From a virus, in IMG/VR virus record IMGVR_UViG_3300024999_000128, positions 1-56,130 of that record: 56,130 nucleotides of DNA, one strand, 5' to 3'. The notes under the pieces are model-generated. The model was not told the origin of the DNA. It ran no database searches and worked only from the letters and a program-made list of their open reading frames with translations. Shown one piece after another: positions 22,603 through 29,465 of this stretch. The translations under genes were made by a program, and so were the position numbers. How positions within the stretch are numbered: position 1 is the stretch's first letter; every line of letters begins with the position of its first letter.

Positions 22603-25463
22603 TCTTCCCACCATCCCTCGGTTTCGATTTCGAAACCCACGGTGACTTGCCAGAGTACGGTCTACAGCCCTTCCGAGCGACTCAAGGCCAGGCAAGTATC
22701 AAAGCGGCCAGTGTCGCCACAACAGACAAGTCTGCAGGCAAGCTCTACCCGACCACCCAGGAGGTCAAAAACATGCTCCTGCTGGCCGTTCGCCAAGACA
22801 GGTATATGGTAGGGTGGAACGTCGCGTTCGACGCAGCGTGGTGCATCGCTGTCGGTCTGGAGCAGGAGGTTTTCCAGGTCAAGTGGCTGGACGCCATGCT
22901 CCTCTGGCGCCATGCCGTCGTCGAGCCGGAGGGGGAGGATATTCCCAGGCCGCACCGGAAAAGTTACTCCTTAGAGTCAGCCATGCACGAGTTCCACCCT
23001 GAAGATGCTGGATTCAAGGAGTTCGATGACTTCCAGGCGACCGATGAGGCCAGTCTTGACCTGCTGTTGCATCGCAACCGGATGGACGCCCAGTGGACCC
23101 TGCGGCTGGCCGAGAGGTTCTGGGATATGCTCAACGACAAGCAGCAGCGAGCAGCATTGATCGAGGCTAGGTGCATCCCGATGATCGCCAAGACCAAAGT
23201 CATAGGCATCGTCTCATCGATGTCTGCTGCGCAGAATCTGGCCGATGTACTGGCAGCCGAGGCAGTGGCTACCTATCGCCAACTGCTGACCGAGGCTCCG
23301 GAGGTCAAAGGGATAAACCTTGGCAGTCCGAAGCAACTGCAGGCCCTGCTCTACGAGACCTGGGGACTGATGCCTGCCAGGTTCAGCAGGAAGACGAAAC
23401 TGCCCAGCACCGACAAGTATGCCCTCTTCGATCTTGCTGCCATCGATCCCCGGGCAAGCCTGCTGAAAAAACTCAGGGAGGCGAAAAACAATCGCACCAA
23501 GTACGCTATAGGCACACTCAAATCCTTGGAGTATAATGGCGACGGCAGGGTCAGACCCCAGGCGAAAATCTTCAGTACGTATTGTGTCCCTGGAGATGTT
23601 GAAGTACTTACCCGTCAAGGATGGGAGCGCTTGGACTCCTGGCAGGGAGGAGACATCGTCCAGATAAGTGCTGAATCGGACAGAGCAGCATTTTTTCCTG
23701 CAAAGAGATTTGTTGGCCCTGTTACTACTGCCTGGATCAAGGTTAAACACTCAAGAGTCGATTGCTTGTTTACACCTGGGCACACGATCCCATATCTATC
23801 CCAGAAGTCGCATGAGAGGATGGAGTGTTTTGCGAATGATCTTCTAACTCGAAGAATAGATATGCCTTTATCAGGCAGAATCATTGGCACAGTAGGGAAA
23901 ATACCACCTTCTCACATGCGTGTTTTCGCCATGTTTCAAGCTGACGGGTATATCTGCAAGGATACCATTGCTCCGAGCTACAAATTCACATTTGTAAAAC
24001 GTAGAAAAGTAATTCGAGCAAGGAAAATACTTAAAGATGCAGAAGTAAAATTTAGAGAGTATGTATGCGCAGCGTATCCAGATAGAACAGAGATTTGTAT
24101 CGGAGTTAAAAACGTACCCAGTTGGTGGAAACCAGAGTATAAATTTCTAGGACCTTGGGTGCTGGATACAATATACGACGGGTTAAGAGAATTTGTAAAA
24201 GAGTTAGAATTTTGGGACGGCAGTACTCATGTCGATGGAGGGTTCAGATATACGTCCCATACCGAGTCTAATGTTGAGTGGGCGGCGACTGCTGCACATT
24301 TAGTAGGAAGAAAAGCAACAATATTTTCTGATTTAAGATCCTGCCATATTAGTGATGAAAGACCTATAGCTCAGATAGTTCCTACAAGCCATGTGTCGTC
24401 TGTGACTTCGAGCCTTAGAGCTTATTGTGCCACCACTCAGACAGGTTTTTGGTTAGCGAGAAGTAAAGGAAAGATCTTCGTTACAGGCAACACCTCTCGA
24501 ATTACCTATGGCAGCTCGGACAAGGCCACTGAGGAGGTCGAGAAGACCACCAAGAAGAATGGTACGACGATCGTCAGCAGGAACTGCGAGGTGCCGGTGG
24601 GCATCGCCCTGCACCAGTGGAAACGCGGCAAGGACTACCGCCGACTGATCCGGGCTCCGGAGGGCTACCTGCTCTGCGAGTTCGACTTCGCCGGGCAGGA
24701 GTTTAGGTGGATGGCTGTCGCGTCTGGAGATGAGACCATGCTCTCTCTCTGCGCTCCTGGTGAGGACGCACATGGCTACATGGGTGCGCGAGTGGCGTCG
24801 TGCGACTATCGAGACCTGGTGGCACTGGTCAAGTCTGGCGATGCCGACGCAGCGTTCAAGCGCAAGGCCGGAAAATTCTGCAATCTCAGCTATCAGTATC
24901 GCGTAAGTGCCCGAACTGCCACAACAAAAGCCAGAGTAGAGTACGAGCTCGACGTTGACGAGACGTTCATCAAGCAGACTCAAGGCATTTATCGGCAGGC
25001 CTATGTCGGCGTCGGGGGTCCGCCAGGGCAGCGCAACGGTGGATATTGGGGGTCGCAGATTCAGAAATGCAAGCGACTCGGCTACGCAGAGACGTTCGCA
25101 GGTCGGCGGGTACAGCTGAAAGGTAACTGGGCAGGCAAGGAGGCATGGCCGCTGGAGAGCACGGCGATCAACTACCCGATCCAAGGCACCGGCGGCGACC
25201 AGAAATACCTCGCACTGGCAGTCGCTCGTAATCTGCTGCCGGAGTTTTCTGGGTATCTGTACTTTGAGCTTCACGACGGCCTCTTTTTCATCTTCCCGAA
25301 AGACAAGGCGGTTGCAGCGTCCGAGGTGTTCCTCGACAAGCTCTCCAACTTGCCATACAAGCAAGCCTGGGGCGTAGACCTGCCAATCAAGTTCCCTGTC
25401 GATGCTAAGATCGGAGGGTCGTGGGGTGACTTGATGGACCTTGAGAAATTTAAAAATATGTAA
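22599..25463 (+). CDS. Family A DNA polymerase interrupted by an intein
   Basis: 954 residues as translated, about 651 after intein removal. Start ATG at 22599 (GGGGAGAGA site). N-terminal 3'-5' exonuclease: Asp10/Glu12 in GFDFETHG, then MVGWNVAFDAAW, and RNRMDAQ near residue 163. Polymerase motifs after the intein: A, FDFAGQEFR (Asp696); B, RKAGKFCNLSYQY (from Arg755); C, ELHDG (His892, Asp893, Gly894). Motif C has Gly where HDE is usual. The intein interrupts the conserved TSRITY (TGR-like) segment. It replicates the phage genome with the primase-helicase. The intein DNA looks more AT-rich than its flanks, suggesting later insertion. Confidence 0.93.
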   Translation: MIFPPSLGFDFETHGDLPEYGLQPFRATQGQASIKAASVATTDKSAGKLYPTTQEVKNMLLLAVRQDRYMVGWNVAFDAAWCIAVGLEQEVFQVKWLDAMLLWRHAVVEPEGEDIPRPHRKSYSLESAMHEFHPEDAGFKEFDDFQATDEASLDLLLHRNRMDAQWTLRLAERFWDMLNDKQQRAALIEARCIPMIAKTKVIGIVSSMSAAQNLADVLAAEAVATYRQLLTEAPEVKGINLGSPKQLQALLYETWGLMPARFSRKTKLPSTDKYALFDLAAIDPRASLLKKLREAKNNRTKYAIGTLKSLEYNGDGRVRPQAKIFSTYCVPGDVEVLTRQGWERLDSWQGGDIVQISAESDRAAFFPAKRFVGPVTTAWIKVKHSRVDCLFTPGHTIPYLSQKSHERMECFANDLLTRRIDMPLSGRIIGTVGKIPPSHMRVFAMFQADGYICKDTIAPSYKFTFVKRRKVIRARKILKDAEVKFREYVCAAYPDRTEICIGVKNVPSWWKPEYKFLGPWVLDTIYDGLREFVKELEFWDGSTHVDGGFRYTSHTESNVEWAATAAHLVGRKATIFSDLRSCHISDERPIAQIVPTSHVSSVTSSLRAYCATTQTGFWLARSKGKIFVTGNTSRITYGSSDKATEEVEKTTKKNGTTIVSRNCEVPVGIALHQWKRGKDYRRLIRAPEGYLLCEFDFAGQEFRWMAVASGDETMLSLCAPGEDAHGYMGARVASCDYRDLVALVKSGDADAAFKRKAGKFCNLSYQYRVSARTATTKARVEYELDVDETFIKQTQGIYRQAYVGVGGPPGQRNGGYWGSQIQKCKRLGYAETFAGRRVQLKGNWAGKEAWPLESTAINYPIQGTGGDQKYLALAVARNLLPEFSGYLYFELHDGLFFIFPKDKAVAASEVFLDKLSNLPYKQAWGVDLPIKFPVDAKIGGSWGDLMDLEKFKNM
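23583..24491 (+). other. Intein with LAGLIDADG endonuclease (303 residues, 329-631 of the polymerase)
   Basis: It starts at Cys329 (CVPGDVEVLTRQGWERL, block A) and ends ...FVTGN before Thr632. Block B is present as FTPGHTIPYL (TxxH). Two LAGLIDADG-like motifs lie in the middle: FAMFQADGYI and KELEFWDGST, so the endonuclease may be active. The penultimate residue is Gly, where His is usual (HN); Asn631 and Thr632 remain. Splicing can occur without that His in some inteins but is often slow. It sits in the active centre of the polymerase, as inteins prefer. Confidence 0.9.
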
Positions 25464-25473
25464 TGGGGGAGCC

Positions 25474-25797
25474 ATGAACATTTTACAGCACGACGTACTA
25501 AGCAAGAAGACAAGAATATCCAAGGCCCTTGCAGAAAAATACACTATTGAGGGGATCGTTCCGCATGTTTCTGGGTGTAATGTAACCGGGTCTTTGATGA
25601 AAGTTGTAGGCCCAGATGTGCTGGTTATCGCCCCTAAAGTTTTGCACAGCCATTTTCAAGAAGAGAACACAACTGCCAGGCTGGTAACTCCGCAGATGTA
25701 TGTGAAGCATCCTGAACCTGCCAAGGTGATCCTCTGGCTATATGGCAGCCAAGCAGATGGAGATGTTGCGAGCGTAGTGCTCAAATTAAAAAGGTAA
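25474..25797 (+). CDS. Small protein after the polymerase, unknown
   Basis: 107 residues from MNILQHDVLSKKTRI (GGGGGAG site). Val-rich alpha/beta protein with no Cys cluster or membrane helix. The stop codon TAA is part of a GTAAACC regulatory element, so the operon ends here and a new control region begins. Confidence 0.65.
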   Translation: MNILQHDVLSKKTRISKALAEKYTIEGIVPHVSGCNVTGSLMKVVGPDVLVIAPKVLHSHFQEENTTARLVTPQMYVKHPEPAKVILWLYGSQADGDVASVVLKLKR

Positions 25798-25933
25798 ACC
25801 CCGCAACTTTTTACTTGCAATAGTTTGTAAACCATGTCACAGTGAAGTGTGCGCTGGACGATGCCCTCGCAGGATCGCACTCTGGCTGGGTAACTGCCTG
25901 CGAGGGCATCATTTTCTTACCAAGGAGACCTAC
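25794..25933 (+). promoter_or_regulatory. Control region with paired GTAAACC boxes and an attenuator-like hairpin
   Basis: GTAAACC boxes lie at 25794-25800 and 25827-25833, 33 bases apart. TTGCAA (25815-25820) may be a -35; no good -10 follows. Downstream, GATGCCCTCGCAGG (25860-25873) pairs perfectly with 25897-25910 (14 bp, 23-base loop), followed by ATTTTCTT. Promoter, then hairpin, then ribosome site (CAAGGAGACC) fits an attenuator or a strong structured leader for the nuclease operon. Confidence 0.65.
25860..25917 (+). terminator. 14-bp perfect hairpin upstream of the Cas4-like gene
   Basis: Stem arms 25860-25873 and 25897-25910, followed by a T-rich ATTTTCTT. Because it lies between the regulatory boxes and the gene rather than after a stop codon, an attenuator role is more likely than plain termination. 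Confidence 0.65.
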
Positions 25934-26635
25934 ATGCCTGAAGTTTTGAACGCCCGCGGGAAGAAGTTCTCATGGAGCTACACCGCCCTGACCGACTACG
26001 AAGGCTGCCCTAAACGATATGCAGCCAACCGCTTTTATTGCGTAATCCCTTGGGTAGACACCGAGGCGATCATCTATGGCAACAGGGTGCATAAGGCTGC
26101 CGAGCTTTTCCTGAAAGGCATCCCGCACCCGGACATCGAGGCGCTCAAACCGGTCGAGAAATACGCCGAGGCCATGCTCCGCTCCGGCCATAAAGTCGAG
26201 GCCGAGCTTGAGATCGCCCTGACCCGGCAGTTGAAGCCGGTAAGCTGGTTCGCCAAGGACGCCTGGTTCAGGATCAAGCTGGACATCGTCATAACCAAGC
26301 AGAAAGTTAATGTGTGGTACGGGGACTGGAAGTCTGGGGGTAAGATCAAAGAAGACCAGGACCAGTTACTGCTGGGCCTTGCAGCACTGGCAATATTACG
26401 CCCTTACCTGCAGACCTTTGATGGAAAACTCATCTGGACCAAGCACCAGCAGACTACCGGCATCAAGCCGATCACCAAGGCAGAGATCCCCAAGGTCTGG
26501 CAGGAGTTTCTGCCTCGGGTGCAGAGGATGGAGGACGCCTGGAGGACAGAGACGTTCCCGGCTCGGCCGTCTGGGTTGTGCCCATGGTGCCAGGTAACCG
26601 ATTGCGCCTCACGGCGCGGGGAGAGGAGAGTATGA
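25934..26635 (+). CDS. PD-(D/E)XK exonuclease of Cas4/RecB type with four-Cys iron-sulfur motif
   Basis: 233 residues. Nuclease motifs: GNRVHKAAE, Asp117 in KLDIVI, GDWKSG with Asp131 and Lys133, and a downstream Gln (QDQLLLGLAAL). Cysteines at 25 (GCPKRY), 216, 219 and 224 (CPWCQVTDC) are arranged as in AddB/Cas4 proteins that hold a 4Fe-4S cluster. No cas genes or CRISPR array are present, so this is a phage recombination or end-processing nuclease. It precedes other DNA-repair genes in the operon. ATGA overlap with the next micro-gene. Confidence 0.88.
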   Translation: MPEVLNARGKKFSWSYTALTDYEGCPKRYAANRFYCVIPWVDTEAIIYGNRVHKAAELFLKGIPHPDIEALKPVEKYAEAMLRSGHKVEAELEIALTRQLKPVSWFAKDAWFRIKLDIVITKQKVNVWYGDWKSGGKIKEDQDQLLLGLAALAILRPYLQTFDGKLIWTKHQQTTGIKPITKAEIPKVWQEFLPRVQRMEDAWRTETFPARPSGLCPWCQVTDCASRRGERRV

Positions 26636-26727
26636 AAGCATACTTTGCGGTTCAATTTATATGTCAACTTTCACTTCACGCGGCGCTGCTGATTATTTGG
26701 GTATGTACAAAACTTAAAGTTTTTTAG
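26632..26727 (+). CDS. 31-residue membrane micro-protein, copy 1
   Basis: Starts MKAYFAVQFICQLSLHAALL with one membrane helix (to about residue 25) and a short basic tail (KLKVF). GAGAGGAGAG ribosome site; ATG overlaps the nuclease stop. It is the first of two identical tandem copies. Unknown function. Confidence 0.65.
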   Translation: MKAYFAVQFICQLSLHAALLIIWVCTKLKVF

Positions 26728-26740
26728 AGGAGAGGAGAGT

Positions 26741-26836
26741 ATGAAAGCATACTTTGCGGTTCAATTTATATGTCAACTTTCACTTCACGCGGCGCTGCTG
26801 ATTATTTGGGTATGTACAAAACTTAAAGTTTTTTAG
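26741..26836 (+). CDS. 31-residue membrane micro-protein, copy 2
   Basis: Identical at DNA and protein level to the copy starting 109 bases upstream, with its own GAGGAGAGGAGAG ribosome site. The full duplication of site plus gene argues that the small frame is expressed, unless it is an assembly artefact. Confidence 0.65.
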   Translation: MKAYFAVQFICQLSLHAALLIIWVCTKLKVF

Positions 26837-26847
26837 AGGAGAGGAGT

Positions 26848-27072
26848 ATGAAATTTAGAACTTACGATGACCTGCCTCCCAATGTTGGGGAAGACATTTT
26901 TGAAGGATCTGCTCGGGAAAGGGGGGCGTTGGCAGAGTATTGGCAGTCAATAATTGATCAACCAATAGAAGACTACCCCGATCATCTTAGAGATTTCTAT
27001 GCACATAACCAGCGAATAGCTAAACAGAAACTCGCTGAGTACATCGAGAGCCAAAAAGGGATGTATATATGA
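26848..27072 (+). CDS. Small acidic protein, unknown
   Basis: 74 residues (MKFRTYDDLPPNVGEDIFEG). Helical and acidic; Trp/Tyr in AEYWQSII and RDFYAHNQ. Shares GAGGAG ribosome site type with the preceding micro-genes. Stop overlaps the next ATG. Confidence 0.7.
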   Translation: MKFRTYDDLPPNVGEDIFEGSARERGALAEYWQSIIDQPIEDYPDHLRDFYAHNQRIAKQKLAEYIESQKGMYI

Positions 27073-27212
27073 TCACCTCATACGAAGATTACATAGACTG
27101 GTGCTGGGACCGAGACCAGGAGCCTCTGTCCGAGGATGAGTGGGCAGCAGAGGTTGAACAAGCCCGGGCCGACAGGCTCATAACTAATAAGGAGATGGAT
27201 GATGCCCAGTGA
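27069..27212 (+). CDS. 47-residue acidic protein
   Basis: MITSYEDYIDWCWDRDQEPL start; ATGA overlap with the preceding gene, and its 3' end overlaps the nucleotidyltransferase start by 14 bases. Strongly acidic and helical. Supported by coupling only. Confidence 0.55.
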   Translation: MITSYEDYIDWCWDRDQEPLSEDEWAAEVEQARADRLITNKEMDDAQ

Positions 27213-27894
27213 GTTGAGAAAGGATGATTTGCGCCTGATTGTTACACGTCTGCCAAAAGATATTCGAAAATTGATCGCGGAGCGAGGGCTGTTACTTGGG
27301 GGAGGGTTCATCAGAGCCACGATTGCAGGAGAAAAACCTTCCGATGTGGACTTATTTGGGGCATCAAAAGATCAGCTCGAAGCTGCCGGCCGCAAGTTGA
27401 ATGCAGATCGTCCTGGTTCAAGGTTTCATTCATCAAAAAATGCTTTTACTGTACTGTCTGGTTCTCGGATGCCTGTACAGTTCATTCACAGATGGCTGTT
27501 TACCAATGCAGCAGACTGTACAGATTCCTTCGATTTCACTGTGGCGCAAGCTGTAGTCTGGTTCGAGAACGACGAGTGGAAGTCTACATGCCATTCTGAT
27601 TTTTACGCAGATTTGGCAGCTCGACGATTGACGTACTGTTCTCCCAAACGAAACGAAGATGCCGGTGGGTCACTGCTGCGGGTTAGGAAGTTCTTGGCTC
27701 GAGGGTATAACATCCAAGCACCCAGTCTCGCCGCAGTCATTGCTCGCCTTTGCAGCGCAGTTGAATGGGGCAAAGTACAGGACGAGGTGCAGTCTGCAAA
27801 AGTTCTGTGCGGATTGCTTAGAGAAGTGGATCCTCTCATTGCTGTGGATGGGCTTGATTTGGTCGACGAACATGAAGTTTTGGAGGAAAAATGA
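27199..27894 (+). CDS. Nucleotidyltransferase (poly(A) polymerase/CCA-adding head-like)
   Basis: 231 residues. LLLGGGFIRATIAGEKPSDVDLF at 31-53 is the family signature: Gly35-Gly36, Arg39, then the metal Asp49 and Asp51. The remainder is helical with no CCA-enzyme RNA-binding domains of full length, so it is a short form. It overlaps the DHH phosphoesterase by four bases, implying paired use. Substrate could be tRNA ends, a protein or a small nucleotide. ATGs at 27199 and 27202 are both usable; GGAG precedes. Confidence 0.75.
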   Translation: MMPSELRKDDLRLIVTRLPKDIRKLIAERGLLLGGGFIRATIAGEKPSDVDLFGASKDQLEAAGRKLNADRPGSRFHSSKNAFTVLSGSRMPVQFIHRWLFTNAADCTDSFDFTVAQAVVWFENDEWKSTCHSDFYADLAARRLTYCSPKRNEDAGGSLLRVRKFLARGYNIQAPSLAAVIARLCSAVEWGKVQDEVQSAKVLCGLLREVDPLIAVDGLDLVDEHEVLEEK

Positions 27895-28721
27895 AACCAG
27901 TAACAGTTCTCTTTCATGATGATGCAGATGGCATGGCGTCAGCCTACGCAGCCTGGAGAGTCTACCAGGACACAGCGACATACATCGCTGTGCAGTACAA
28001 CCAGCCGGTGCCGGAGATCCCTGAGGGCACCACGCACCTGCTCATTGTCGATTTCTCTTACGACCGGGAGACCTGCGACGCCCTCGCCGCCAAGTACAGC
28101 CTGCTGGTCATAGACCACCACAAATCGGCGGAAGAAAATTTAAGAGGCAGCAACTACGCCATCTTCAGCATGAACAAGTCCGGCTGTGCCTTGACCTGGG
28201 AGTATTTTCATAAACGTGAGCCGATGCCTGCCATCCTCGCTTATGTGCAGGACAGAGATCTGTGGAAGTTCGCGTTACCTGACTCGGAGACCATCAACCT
28301 CTACATCGCCACCCTGCCCTTCGAGTTCGATGCTTGGCACGACGAGGCCAGCAGTCCATACTTCATTCACAGTGCTTACGAGGCCGGCAGCTACATCCAG
28401 GCCTTCCGCAACGGCCAAATCAAAGCCGCCCTGCGCGATGTCAGGTTCATGTTCTGGGACATCCATGAGGTGCCGGTGCTGAATGCTTCAACCAATGTTT
28501 CAGAGATAGGCAACGAACTCTGCCGACAGTACCCAGACGCCCCGTTCTCCGCGACGTACTGCGACAGGAAAGGGGTGCGGTCGTGGTCGCTGCGCTCAGT
28601 CGGTGACTTCGATGTCTCTGAGGTGGCTCGGCGATATAGCGGAGGAGGCCACCAAAATAGCGCGGGGTTTGCTGTTGGGATCGGAGAATTTCCTGATGAC
28701 TTTCTTTGGGGGGAGCGATGA
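27891..28721 (+). CDS. DHH-family phosphoesterase
   Basis: 276 residues. Metal motifs: FHDDADG (His9, Asp10-11, Asp13), IVDFS (Asp54), VIDHHKS (Asp75-His76-His77). The C-terminal DHHA1 motif SGGGHQNSAGF lies near 250-260. Family members cut short oligoribonucleotides, pAp or cyclic dinucleotides. ATGA overlap with the nucleotidyltransferase suggests they act on one pathway, such as making and removing a nucleotide product or RNA end; the pairing is seen, the purpose is inferred. Confidence 0.88.
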   Translation: MKPVTVLFHDDADGMASAYAAWRVYQDTATYIAVQYNQPVPEIPEGTTHLLIVDFSYDRETCDALAAKYSLLVIDHHKSAEENLRGSNYAIFSMNKSGCALTWEYFHKREPMPAILAYVQDRDLWKFALPDSETINLYIATLPFEFDAWHDEASSPYFIHSAYEAGSYIQAFRNGQIKAALRDVRFMFWDIHEVPVLNASTNVSEIGNELCRQYPDAPFSATYCDRKGVRSWSLRSVGDFDVSEVARRYSGGGHQNSAGFAVGIGEFPDDFLWGER

Positions 28722-28867
28722 ATAGCATAATGATGGGAGTTAGTTCAGTCTTGATTTTCGCTAATGCCTCATCCGCACTATCTGGCGATGTATGGGCTTT
28801 GGGGGCAATCATTGTGCTGGCCGTGGGCATAGGGGCTACACTGTGCAGTATAGTGACCGGTGATTGA
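28718..28867 (+). CDS. 49-residue membrane protein
   Basis: MNSIMMGVSSVLIFANASSA then a second hydrophobic stretch (VWALGAIIVLAVGIGATL). One or two membrane helices. ATGA overlap with DHH gene; GGGGGGAG ribosome site. It could be a small membrane partner of the neighbours or of unrelated function. Confidence 0.6.
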   Translation: MNSIMMGVSSVLIFANASSALSGDVWALGAIIVLAVGIGATLCSIVTGD

Positions 28868-29242
28868 ATGAGCACTCCTGAAGGGCTTGTAAAAAACCTG
28901 GCAAGAGACCTCCTCGCCCGCTACGACATCCAACCGGCCAGCAAGGCAGGGACGTTCAAGCAGGCAGCCGGCTGGTACTACTTTGCAGTACAAGGTATGA
29001 TGTCAGTGCGCGGAATACCTGACATAATAGGGCAGTATCGAGGGATTTTCTTTGGGGTCGAATTAAAGGCCCCCGGTAAGAAGCCCTCCGGGTTCCAGGC
29101 TCTGCAACTCGACGCCATCTCTTGCTCCGGCGGGGCGGTCTTCGTGGTCGATGGGCCTGAGTCGTTGAAGATATTTGAAGAGTGGCTGGAAGAGACAGAC
29201 GAAGGAGCTAATTTCCAAGAGTTCTTAGATTCGGAGGTTTAG
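28868..29242 (+). CDS. VRR-NUC domain nuclease
   Basis: 124 residues. RGIPDIIG (Asp52), then GVELKAPGKKPS (Glu65, Lys67) and QALQLDAI, then a strand with VFVVD form the VRR-NUC (PD-(D/E)XK) core. Such small nucleases resolve branched DNA or process ends in phage recombination. The start is directly adjacent to the preceding stop. Confidence 0.88.
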   Translation: MSTPEGLVKNLARDLLARYDIQPASKAGTFKQAAGWYYFAVQGMMSVRGIPDIIGQYRGIFFGVELKAPGKKPSGFQALQLDAISCSGGAVFVVDGPESLKIFEEWLEETDEGANFQEFLDSEV

Positions 29243-29243
29243 A

Positions 29244-29465
29244 ATGAGCAATTTCAGCATTGCATCCATTGCCTTATTCGCGGGGTTCTCTGCTTCAATT
29301 TGGGCGGTCGTGTGGTTGGCAGCGAAAGGTGTTGACGACTGGGGGTGGATACTGTTTGTGGTACTTTTGTTCTTTGGAAGCGTCAGCATCAAGCACAGCG
29401 ATATGGTCGAATGCCCGAAGTGTGGAGAGCGGTTTGAAGCAAAAGCTGTGAGCGACTCGCAATGA
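29244..29465 (+). CDS. Membrane protein with C-terminal zinc knuckle
   Basis: 73 residues with two hydrophobic stretches (IASIALFAGFSASIWAVVWL and WILFVVLLFFGS) and a cytoplasmic CPKCGERF. Overlaps the helicase start by four bases. Unknown role. Confidence 0.65.
   Translation: MSNFSIASIALFAGFSASIWAVVWLAAKGVDDWGWILFVVLLFFGSVSIKHSDMVECPKCGERFEAKAVSDSQ

Larger units (their letters stand above)
26620..26847. repeat. Tandem duplication of a 109-bp unit
   Basis: Bases from the GAGAGGAGAGTATGAAA at about 26621 to 26740 recur, identical, to about 26845, where the third GAGGAG-ATGAAA begins the next gene with a two-base deletion. The shared ribosome-site sequence at the ends is the probable recombination or slippage point. 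Confidence 0.85.

Noticed and set aside
24453-25544. 363-residue leftward open frame over the polymerase
   Set aside because: Antisense to conserved polymerase motifs A to C; no ribosome site and no domain.
25934-26635. Cas4 as sign of a CRISPR-Cas system
   Set aside because: No cas1/cas2, effector or repeat-spacer array in the window; phage Cas4-like nucleases are common.
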